Shown here piece by piece: positions 1 through 6,190 of a stretch of DNA of 6,317 nt (position 1 is the first letter of the stretch; each line of letters opens with the position of its first letter). Position numbers and translations under genes: made by a program. The DNA is taken from positions 1 to 6,317 of the forward strand of contig JAFKLV010000117.1 in NCBI GenBank assembly GCA_017304125.1, in the 5' to 3' direction. Under the pieces are notes generated by a model. That model was not told the DNA's origin. It worked only from the letters and a program-made list of their open reading frames with translations, and did no database searches. The DNA is from Sphingomonadales bacterium (GTDB lineage Bacteria > Pseudomonadota > Alphaproteobacteria > Sphingomonadales > Sphingomonadaceae).

Positions 1-867
1 CCGTCGTTCGAGTTGAACGCGGCATTGCTCAGCCGGGCGCAGGTGCTGATCCTCCACCGGCTCGATCATGACGCGCTGAGCCGGTTGCTCGATCGCGCGG
101 AGACCGAGATGGAGCGCCCCCTGCCCCTCACTCCGCCGGCGCGCGACGCGTTAGTGGCGAGCGCGGACGGCGACGGGCGCTTTCTGCTCAATCAGGCGGA
201 AACTCTGTTCTCGGTCGGCATCACCGAGCCGCTCGATCCGGCCGGGCTGTCGTCATTCCTCCAGCGGCGCGTCGCGGTGTACGACAAGGATCGCGAGGGG
301 CATTACAACCTCATCTCCGCGCTCCACAAATCGGTACGCGGATCGGACCCGCAGGCCGCACTTTATTATCTCGCGCGGATGCTCGTCGCCGGGGAGGAGC
401 CGCTCTACACTTTGCGACGGCTGACCCGCATGGCGGTCGAGGATATCGGCATGGCCGATCCGCAGGCGCTGACCCAGTGCATCGCCGCCAAGGACGCCTA
501 TGAACTGCTCGGTTCGCCCGAGGGGGAATTGGCGATCGTTCAGGCCTGCCTCTACCTCGCCACCGCCCCCAAATCGAACGCGGCCTATGAAGCGATGAAG
601 GCGGCGTGGCGCTCGGCGCGCGAGACAGGATCGCTGATGCCGCCGGCCAATATCCTCAACGCCCCGACGCGGCTGATGAAGGAGATCGGCTATGGCGCCG
701 GCTATGAATATGATCATGGCAGCGCCGATGCCTTCTCCGGCGCAAACTATTGGCCGGAAGGGATGAATCCCGAGACATTCTACCAGCCCAGCGGGCGCGG
801 ATATGAGAAAAGGGTTGCCGAGCGGCTCGCCTGGTGGGACGAACGCCGGCGTGAAAAAAGCACTTAG
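1..867 (+). CDS. rarA: Replication-associated recombination protein A (RarA/MgsA), 5'-truncated by the window edge
   Basis: RarA is a AAA+ ATPase of the clamp-loader/RuvB-like group that acts at stalled replication forks in the cytoplasm. The frame is open from base 1, so the true start and the Walker A/B part lie outside the window; 288 codons remain, roughly the C-terminal two thirds of a family member of about 440 residues. Visible family signatures are GDGRFLLNQAE (sensor-2/lid region), SALHKSVRGSDPQAALYYLARML followed by EDIGMADP (the helical oligomerisation domain), YLATAPKSNAAY, and the conserved C-terminal stretch NAPTRLMKEIGYGAGYEY ending near WWDERRRE. The stop is TAG at 865-867, which shows that TAG is used as a normal stop here. 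The gene overlaps the next start (GTG 851) by 17 bases, which suggests a shared transcript. An internal TTG at 13 is not a real start. Identification is firm from the C-terminal motifs. Confidence 0.95.
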   Translation, partial: PSFELNAALLSRAQVLILHRLDHDALSRLLDRAETEMERPLPLTPPARDALVASADGDGRFLLNQAETLFSVGITEPLDPAGLSSFLQRRVAVYDKDREGHYNLISALHKSVRGSDPQAALYYLARMLVAGEEPLYTLRRLTRMAVEDIGMADPQALTQCIAAKDAYELLGSPEGELAIVQACLYLATAPKSNAAYEAMKAAWRSARETGSLMPPANILNAPTRLMKEIGYGAGYEYDHGSADAFSGANYWPEGMNPETFYQPSGRGYEKRVAERLAWWDERRREKST

Positions 868-2221
868 CATCGCGCTTCTGGCGCTCGCCGCGCCACTTTC
901 GGCCCAACAGATCCGCCCGACGCCACAGCTCCCTTATCATCAGGCGGTCGCCGCGGGCTATAAAGCGCTGACGCTGTGCGAGGGCATTTTCGACGCCGGC
1001 CGTACCGAAGCGCAGATCGCCGCAGTCGAACTGCGCGGCATCTATCCCGAATATGACGCGATCGTCCCGACGCTCGCCGCGACGGTCGACCGGCGTGCGC
1101 GCACCGTGACGGTGGCCTTCGACAGCCAGCTCGCCCCGCGCCGCGCAATGTGGCGGCCGCGCTTCGGCTGCTATCTCTCGCCGATCGGCGCGCGGGCGGA
1201 GCATGTGAACCCCGCGGCCACCCCACCGACCGCGCTGATTCCCGATCCGCGACAATGGCCGATGGGCGACGCCGGCATCGCGCCGCGCCCGTCGCCGGCG
1301 CTGGCCGCTTTGGTCACCCGCGCGCTCGATCGCACCAGCTTCGGCGTGGACAGCGTCACCACCGGGGTGGTGATCCTCAAGGACGGCCGCGTCGTCGCCT
1401 AGCAATATGCGCCCGGCTTCGGCCCGTTCGTCGGCAACCGCACCTGGTCGGTCGCCAAGAGCATCGGCGGCACGTTGGTCGGCATCGCCTCGGTCACCGC
1501 GCGGATCGACCCGCATCATCCGGCGACGATCCCCGAATGGCGCCACCCCGGCGATCCGCGCGCGGCGATCACGCTCGACAATCTGATGCGGATGGCGAGC
1601 GGACTGCACAGCGATTCCGCCGGGAACCGCACCGATGCGATCTATTTCGGCGGCACCGCGGTCACCGAGAGCGCGACCGGCTGGCCGCTGGAAGCCGCGC
1701 GCGGCACGCGGTTCCGCTATGCCAATAACGATATCCTGCTCGCAACGCGCAGCCTGCGCGCGACCTTGGGCGAGGCGCGCTACGCCAATCTGCCGCACGG
1801 CGGGCTGTTTCACCCGCTCGGCATGACCCACACCACCACCGGCACCGACTGGCAGGGCAATTACATCCTCTCCAGCCAGGTATGGACCACCGCGCGCGAT
1901 CTCGCGCGGCTCGGACAATTCTGGCTGCAGGACGGGGTGTGGCAGGGCCGCCGGCTGCTGCCGACGGGCTGGATGCGCTACATGACTTCGGCAGCCGGCC
2001 CACAGCCGGGCGACGGCCCGGGCTATGGCGCGACGATGTGGCTGTTCGGGCCGAAGCAAGGGCTGCCGGTCGGTAGTTACGCGGCGCAGGGCAATCGCGG
2101 GCAATCGGTAATGGTCATCCCCCAGCACCAGCTCGTGATCGTGCGGCGCGGCGAGGATCCGGGCGCGGCGCGCTTCGATATCTCGCGCTTCTCCGCCGAA
2201 GCGATCGCGTTACTGCCATGA
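851..2221 (+). pseudogene. Serine beta-lactamase-family (class C-like) hydrolase interrupted by an in-frame amber codon
   Basis: Read as one frame, this encodes about 456 residues of an exported beta-lactamase/penicillin-binding-protein-like serine hydrolase. GTG 851 gives KKALSIALLALAAPLSA, a good signal peptide with a likely cut before QQ. TAG at 1400-1402 (codon 184) stops translation after 183 residues, just before the catalytic region. The frame continues unbroken: codon 185 onward reads QYAPGFGPF, then SVAK (Ser200-Lys203, the SxxK nucleophile motif), YAN at 290-292 (YxN motif) and QGNRGQ at 413-418 (the position of the third motif). Relatives usually have a residue such as Glu or Gln where the TAG stands, so one base change (for example GAG or CAG to TAG) explains it. 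No frameshift is needed. The upstream fragment lacks the active site and the downstream part lacks a secretion signal, so neither should work alone. Substrate is unknown; many such proteins are esterases or peptidases, not antibiotic-resistance enzymes. A sequencing error is possible. Confidence 0.85.
1400..1402 (+). other. Premature in-frame TAG stop in the hydrolase gene
   Basis: The triplet TAG lies between GRVVA and QYAPGF, which are contiguous parts of the same domain, and both flanks are in the same reading frame. It sits 16 codons before the catalytic serine codon at 1448. Upstream rarA ends in TAG, so reassignment of this codon is unlikely. Confidence 0.85.
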
Positions 2222-2559
2222 AGAACTGGGAGGAGGTCGTCGCTTTCGCATGCGGCTTGCCCGATGTGGCAATGGCGCCGTTTTACGGCACCCCCTGCCC
2301 CAAGGTGAACGGCAAGGCCTTCGTCTCGCCGGGGCGCGAGCCCGACAGCTTCCACGTCATGGCGCCGCATGAGGAAAAGGCGGTGCTGCTCGACACCGAT
2401 CCCGACACCTTCTGGCAGACGCCGCATTACGAAGGCTGGCCGGGGCTGCTCGTCCGCTACGGCGCGGCGGACGAGGAACGTGTGCGCAACGTGATCCGTC
2501 GCGCGTGGTGGGATCGCGCGAAGAAGCCACAACGTGCCGCCTTCGGCCCCCGCCCCTGA
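2218..2559 (+). CDS. MmcQ/YjbR family protein
   Basis: This is a complete 113-residue protein of the MmcQ/YjbR (CyaY-like fold) family, small cytoplasmic proteins often annotated as DNA-binding although their role is not established. The sequence shows the family pattern: an N-terminal helix (WEEVVAFACGLPDV), the strand FYGTPCPKVNGKAFVSPG, then DTDPDTFWQTPHYEGWPGLLVRYG and a C-terminal helix EERVRNVIRRAWWDRA. Length matches the usual 110-120 residues. The ATG overlaps the stop of the broken hydrolase gene as ATGA (2218-2221), a typical translational-coupling arrangement, and there is no strong Shine-Dalgarno sequence before it. Because ribosomes now stop at 1400, expression of this gene may depend on re-initiation or weak independent initiation. 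The start is well supported by the overlap and by the domain beginning directly at Met1. Family assignment is confident; function is not. Confidence 0.9.
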   Translation: MKNWEEVVAFACGLPDVAMAPFYGTPCPKVNGKAFVSPGREPDSFHVMAPHEEKAVLLDTDPDTFWQTPHYEGWPGLLVRYGAADEERVRNVIRRAWWDRAKKPQRAAFGPRP

Positions 2560-3403
2560 CCGCTTCACCCATTTCGTCGCGATCGACTGGTCGGGCGCGA
2601 AAGGCATGCGGCATCGCGGGATAGCGGTCGCCGAATGCGGTGCGGGCGATGCGGCGCCGACGCTGGTTACGGCGCCCGGCGGCATCTGGTCGCGGACGGC
2701 GGCACTCGACTGGCTGCTGGCGCGCGCAAACACACCGATGTTGGTCGGGTTCGATTTCAGCTTCTCCGCCCCGTTCGTCGCACGCGGCGCGCATCTGCCG
2801 GGCGAGACCGACACCGCCGATGCGCGCGCGCTATGGCATTATGTCGACACCCATAGCGACGATGCGGACCTCGGCGCGGCAAGCTTTCTCGAGGCGCGGC
2901 GCGGGCGGCATTTCTACCTCGGCGCGGCGGACGGGGCGAAGCGCGATTTCCTCCACTGGCGGGTGTGCGAGACGGGGGAAGATCAGTCGACCAAACCTTC
3001 CACCGTCTATGACGCGATCGGCGCCGCGCAGGTCGCCAAGGCGAGTTTCGCCGGGATGCGGTTGCTCCACCGGCTGCGCGGCAAGCTCGCGATCTGGCCG
3101 TTCGACGCGCTGCCGGCGCGCGGGGCGACGGTGGTGGAAATCTACACCGCAATCGCCGCGCGCGCGGCGGGGTTGCGCAAGGGGGTGAGCAAGCTGCGTA
3201 CCACCGAGGCGCTCGATAACGCGCTGGCTGCGCTCGGCACGCGGCCGCATCTGCCGCTCGCGCGCTACGACGATCACGCCACCGATGCGATCCTCGCTGC
3301 GGCATGGCTGCGCCGCACCGTCGATCGCGGCGATCTATGGCATCCGGCGCGGATGACCGAGGCTATCGCGCAAAGCGAGGGCTGGACGTTCGGCGTTCGC
3401 TGA
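2534..3403 (+). CDS. Conserved protein with 'AIDWSG' RNase H-fold-like signature, function unknown
   Basis: A complete 289-residue protein that I recognise as a conserved alphaproteobacterial family usually labelled hypothetical; it may be a distant relative of DUF429. Near the N-terminus VAIDWSGAKG (Asp18) begins a strand as in RNase H-like folds, LVGFDFSFS (Asp74) looks like a second acidic strand, and YDDHATDAILAAAWLR (Asp246, Asp247, Asp251) gives a late acidic helix. Three spaced acidic positions of this kind are compatible with metal-dependent nuclease or RuvC/RNase H-type chemistry, but that is inference from pattern only. Other conserved-looking blocks are GAAQVAKASFAGMRLLHRL, WPFDALPARG and VEIYTAIAARAAG. 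GTG 2534 is chosen because no other start precedes the AIDWSG strand; it overlaps the MmcQ-family gene by 26 bases, suggesting the same transcript. No signal peptide or membrane segment is evident. The gene ends 17 bases before the tRNA. Confidence 0.85.
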   Translation: MPPSAPAPDRFTHFVAIDWSGAKGMRHRGIAVAECGAGDAAPTLVTAPGGIWSRTAALDWLLARANTPMLVGFDFSFSAPFVARGAHLPGETDTADARALWHYVDTHSDDADLGAASFLEARRGRHFYLGAADGAKRDFLHWRVCETGEDQSTKPSTVYDAIGAAQVAKASFAGMRLLHRLRGKLAIWPFDALPARGATVVEIYTAIAARAAGLRKGVSKLRTTEALDNALAALGTRPHLPLARYDDHATDAILAAAWLRRTVDRGDLWHPARMTEAIAQSEGWTFGVR

Positions 3404-3420
3404 CGCATGGACGCGCACGG

Positions 3421-3495
<75 letters not shown>

Positions 3496-3496
<1 letters not shown>

Positions 3497-3512
3497 CCCT
3501 TACGCTAAGGGT
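3496..3512 (+). terminator. Perfect 7-bp inverted repeat at the tRNA 3' end; terminator or recombinase-binding site
   Basis: ACCCTTA (3496-3502) and TAAGGGT (3506-3512) pair perfectly around a CGC loop, beginning on the last A of the encoded CCA. A short T run follows at 3518-3521 (ATTTTC). It could end tRNA transcription, although the stem is only moderately GC-rich and the T run is short. Equally, as a palindrome right at the expected crossover region it could be an arm or core site for the integrase. The repeat itself is certain; its role is not. Confidence 0.45.
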
Positions 3513-3523
3513 ATGGATTTTCA

Positions 3524-3541
3524 AGAAAATAGCTGTTTTCT
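3524..3541. repeat. AT-rich inverted repeat upstream of the integrase gene
   Basis: AGAAAA (3524-3529) and TTTTCT (3536-3541) form a 6-bp inverted repeat around TAGCTG. It lies in the 95-base gap between the tRNA and the integrase start, where promoter, operator and arm-type integrase sites are expected. The repeat is seen directly; whether it binds a regulator, the integrase or an excisionase cannot be told. I see no convincing -35/-10 promoter pair in this gap. Confidence 0.35.
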
Positions 3542-3571
3542 GGGCATTTTCCGTCCCTCCTCGTACATGGC

Positions 3572-3576
3572 GGAGG
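3572..3576 (+). promoter_or_regulatory. GGAGG Shine-Dalgarno-like site before integrase, possibly sequestered
   Basis: GGAGG at 3572-3576 is the best ribosome-binding sequence before the integrase ATG at 3592, but its 15-base spacing is long; a weaker AGAGAG (3581-3586) is better placed. The complementary CCTCC at 3556-3560 could pair with GGAGG across an 11-base loop and hide it. That would lower integrase translation, but the stem is only 5 bp. Confidence 0.35.
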
Positions 3577-3591
3577 TACAAGAGAGCTGCT

Positions 3592-5184
3592 ATGGGCATT
3601 GTCGTGCCACACCTGAAAAAGCATTCCAGCGGCCGGATCGAGTTCCGTCGCGCATACCCGCCAAGCCTCCTGCCCTTCATTCCAGGCAAGGAGAATCAGA
3701 AATGGGCGGAGCATAAGGTCTCGCTAGGCCTGCCCGACTCTCCCGGCTTCCATACGCGCCATGCTGAAGCCATCGCCGCATATGACGCAATCGTGAGCCG
3801 AGCCCGCAGAATGAAGGAACGCGCCTTCGATCCGCTGGACGCACCGACGATTGCCTACTTGGCCGAGCTGTTTCGCGTGAGGGCGTTGCAGCGGGACGAG
3901 GACGCCAGATGGACCGGCCGGGCAGACTATGCCGGTCGTCTCAAAGAGGGATTGTTCTGGCTTATCGATGACTATCGCCGCTGGGCCGCCGAGGGCGACG
4001 TGGAGGCGGTTGTGGGGCACTGGGGCCACACGGCACATCAGCTTTTGCAGACGTCCGGAAAGGTAATCGACCCACAAGATCGCGACGGCTTTCTGAGGCT
4101 TTGCATCGCACTTAACGCCGCCGCGATCGGGCTACGGGCCCCCCTAGAAGCCAGACTTCGGGGTGAAGTCATACCGACGCCCCCCCTTCCTGAAAACAGC
4201 CTGCCCAACACGAAGGCTAAGCGCCCCATTCCGCTCCTAACAACCTTCGACAGCTATGCGGCAGAGGCGGGAATTTCGCCTGGCGTGCGGTCCGAATGGC
4301 GCGGTGCGCTGGAGAAGCTGATTGCGTTTCTCACCCACGATGACGCTTCAGCCATATCGGCCGCTGATGTTGTCCGTTGGAAGGACGCCCTTGTGGGTGA
4401 GCCCACCAAACGCAGCTCCCCGCGCTCTCCGGTGACGGTCAACAACAAGTACCTGACGCCCCTTAGGGCAACGCTGAGCTGGGCGGTCGATCAGCAGACA
4501 ATCCCGACGAATGTCGCGAGTGGAATCAGGGCCCGTGTCCCGAAACAACAAAAATTGCGGGACCGTGATTTTACAAACGAGGAAGCCCAGCGCATCCTTA
4601 AAGCGTCCTTGGAGCCCACTAGCCCCAGAATGGCTAAGGGACACCAATTGGCTCGGCGCTGGATACCTTGGCTATGCGCGTACACGGGAGCGCGGGTAAA
4701 CGAAATGTCTCAGCTCCGCACCGATGACGTGCAGGAGATCGAAGGCGTTCACGTCGTGAGAATCACGCCCGAAGCAGGTACGACAAAGACACAGGAAGCC
4801 CGTATCGTCCCGTTGCACCCCCACTTGATCGAGCAGGGCTTCCTAGAGATGGTGCGGGGCCAAGCCGCCGGTCCCCTTTTCTATGATCCGACCAAGCAAC
4901 GTGCCGATAAGGAGGGCAGCAGGCACTACAAGAAGGTAGGCGAGCGACTGGCAGAGTGGGTACGCGAAGACATCGGCATCAAAGATACAGGCATCATGCC
5001 CAATCATGCCTGGCGCCATACCTTCAAAACATTGGCCCGCGGCGCTGGCATTCAAGACTCCGTATCCGATGCCATCACCGGACACGCACCAAATACAACC
5101 GGCAGAAAATACGGCAGCGTTCCGCTGGAGGCAAAGGTTTCGGCGATTCGCTCCTTGCCCCGCTTTACCGTTGATATCCCGTGA
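3592..5184 (+). CDS. Tyrosine recombinase / site-specific integrase of a tRNA-targeted island
   Basis: A complete 530-residue tyrosine recombinase that should integrate and excise the element at the adjacent tRNA-Thr. Residues 1-60 (starting MGIVVPHLKKHSSGRIEFRR) resemble the short N-terminal domain of proteobacterial island integrases. A helical core-binding domain spans about 213-310 (from LLTTFDSYAAEAG to NVASGI). The catalytic domain follows with Arg368 in TGARVNE, a likely Lys399 in GTTKTQEAR, His472 and Arg475 in HAWRH, His498 in ITGHAP and the nucleophile Tyr507 in GRKYGS. All catalytic positions are present, so the enzyme looks active. ATG 3592 is chosen because it is the first in-frame ATG after the tRNA and directly precedes the N-terminal domain; the frame happens to stay open upstream through the tRNA, which is not meaningful. 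Codon use is less GC-biased than in the core genes to the left, in keeping with transfer. Confidence 0.93.
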   Translation: MGIVVPHLKKHSSGRIEFRRAYPPSLLPFIPGKENQKWAEHKVSLGLPDSPGFHTRHAEAIAAYDAIVSRARRMKERAFDPLDAPTIAYLAELFRVRALQRDEDARWTGRADYAGRLKEGLFWLIDDYRRWAAEGDVEAVVGHWGHTAHQLLQTSGKVIDPQDRDGFLRLCIALNAAAIGLRAPLEARLRGEVIPTPPLPENSLPNTKAKRPIPLLTTFDSYAAEAGISPGVRSEWRGALEKLIAFLTHDDASAISAADVVRWKDALVGEPTKRSSPRSPVTVNNKYLTPLRATLSWAVDQQTIPTNVASGIRARVPKQQKLRDRDFTNEEAQRILKASLEPTSPRMAKGHQLARRWIPWLCAYTGARVNEMSQLRTDDVQEIEGVHVVRITPEAGTTKTQEARIVPLHPHLIEQGFLEMVRGQAAGPLFYDPTKQRADKEGSRHYKKVGERLAEWVREDIGIKDTGIMPNHAWRHTFKTLARGAGIQDSVSDAITGHAPNTTGRKYGSVPLEAKVSAIRSLPRFTVDIP

Positions 5185-5420
5185 CGCCCGTCCGGCGGCC
5201 CAAAGGCCTAGCGCTCGCCGGTCGCAAGATTCCTGGGCCCGAACGGGATTACGGTTCAGACTTCACCCCAGCCCAGCTCCGGGAAGCGCTGGAGCGTGTG
5301 GAGTATCCAGGCCTCGATCTTTCCCATTTGGCGCCCTGTTTTCCGCAGCGAGTCGTATCGGATCAGCTCGCGGCCTGGGACAGCAAATCTGGCGGTCCCT
5401 TCTTCTTTCGTTGGCGATAG
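5181..5420 (+). CDS. Small hypothetical ORF after the integrase, doubtful
   Basis: GTG at 5181 overlaps the integrase stop (GTGA), an arrangement common for coupled genes, and leads to 79 residues that include a plausible amphipathic helix (FTPAQLREALERVEYPG). I do not recognise it. There is no signal peptide or known motif. Its last 58 bases overlap the 3' end of the convergent minus-strand gene, and the C-terminus FFFRWR is simply the reverse of that gene's lysine/arginine-rich tail, which weakens the case. If it is not real, 5185-5362 is non-coding and I see no clear terminator there. Treat it as possible only. Confidence 0.3.
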   Translation: MTPVRRPKGLALAGRKIPGPERDYGSDFTPAQLREALERVEYPGLDLSHLAPCFPQRVVSDQLAAWDSKSGGPFFFRWR

Positions 5421-6190
5421 GGCCCGTGGACGTCGATTACGGTGTACGATTTTGGTTCGCCATTCTCATACGTTACAAGAGCATCAACCCTGAACGGTTT
5501 AATGAAAGGGTTTGATGATCGGCCAACCATCTTAGATTTTAAATCATTCATTGTCTTCGCAAAGTATACCGGCAGAGGTTTTTCAGATATAGAATTTATC
5601 ACGCCCCTATCATTTGTTTTTCCTTTTTCTTTGGCAGGTCCGGTATTCGCCTGCTGCAAAGACAGAACGGCTTTTCTTAGTAAAGACGGAGCGGTATCAT
5701 TACTTGATTCTTCTTCGATTAGGCGAGGTCCATCAACTTCGAGAGCTCGTTCCGCGTTTACGGCGATCCTATCAATTTCTTCAGAACCGAAAGAGGCCTC
5801 TATTTCGACAAGCCTGTCCTTACTCCGACTCCGGTATTTTACATAAGCAACATCAAGACGGCTTCCGGGCCGGCCGGCGAGCGGTTTTACCAGCGCCGCG
5901 AGTTCCGCAGCAACCTCGCCGGAAGGGAGAGGAGCCTTATCGGAATCTGTTCTCTCAATGCCCGCGAAAGCGCACAATCCGTCCTTCAGTCGCTTGACGA
6001 AATCGCCGATTTCAACGGCTTCGGATATCAAGCTTAAGCTTTGGCTCATTACCGGCATGAATGGCGCCAGCACGGCGACAATACTGCCCTTCCGAATTTC
6101 GGTGACGGCTAGGCGGGCCCCAGAAGCCGTGCCGTGAGCAAAAAGCCTGTCCAAGGCTCGGAAGCTATGTAAGCGCTGTGCCGGTCCCAC
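5363..6190 (-). CDS. Hypothetical island protein, 5' end probably truncated by an IS66-like element
   Basis: The open frame runs 275 codons from GTG 6190 to TGA at 5363-5365, convergent with the integrase. I do not recognise the function. The body looks like a real protein: a helical start SFRALDRLF, a small hydrophobic segment at residues 36-55 (GSIVAVLAPFMPVMSQSLSL), a helix EIGDFVKRLKDGLCAFAG, a charged linker, and a beta-rich C-terminus near FRVDALVTYENGEPKSYTVIDVHGP followed by a basic tail RQRKKK. No signal peptide or clear membrane span is seen. The first eight codons (VGPAQRLH) come from or span the end of the adjacent IS, so native sequence probably begins at about 6168 and the true N-terminus is lost. 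No good ribosome-binding site precedes GTG 6190, and an internal ATG at residue 45 or 48 could also be used. Its G/C drops to about 38% at 5521-5640, with AGA and TTA codons, suggesting acquisition from a different source. Confidence 0.65.
   Translation of the reverse strand: MGPAQRLHSFRALDRLFAHGTASGARLAVTEIRKGSIVAVLAPFMPVMSQSLSLISEAVEIGDFVKRLKDGLCAFAGIERTDSDKAPLPSGEVAAELAALVKPLAGRPGSRLDVAYVKYRSRSKDRLVEIEASFGSEEIDRIAVNAERALEVDGPRLIEEESSNDTAPSLLRKAVLSLQQANTGPAKEKGKTNDRGVINSISEKPLPVYFAKTMNDLKSKMVGRSSNPFIKPFRVDALVTYENGEPKSYTVIDVHGPYRQRKKKGPPDLLSQAAS

Noticed and set aside
803..850. Earlier ATG at 803 as start of the hydrolase
   Set aside because: It would add 16 residues lying deep inside rarA and put them ahead of a good signal peptide. 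GTG 851 places the KK and hydrophobic core at the N-terminus.
656..2128. Long minus-strand open frame of 490 codons opposite the hydrolase gene
   Set aside because: It is rich in Arg, Ala, Gly and Pro with no recognisable motifs, and lies antisense to a gene with clear family motifs in another frame. Such long shadows are expected in very GC-rich DNA.
1475..2221. Downstream half of the hydrolase as an independent gene starting at TTG 1475
   Set aside because: It would start after the SxxK motif at 1448-1459 and lack both nucleophile and signal peptide, so it is better read as the remainder of one broken gene.
3513..3716. Small ORFs starting at ATG 3513 or 3567 between the tRNA and integrase
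   Set aside because: They run out of frame into the integrase gene and look like chance frames; the segment is better explained as a leader with inverted repeats.
5442..5997. Plus-strand open frames opposite the unknown island gene
   Set aside because: They are antisense to the longer minus-strand frame, have less protein-like composition, and lack start contexts or motifs.
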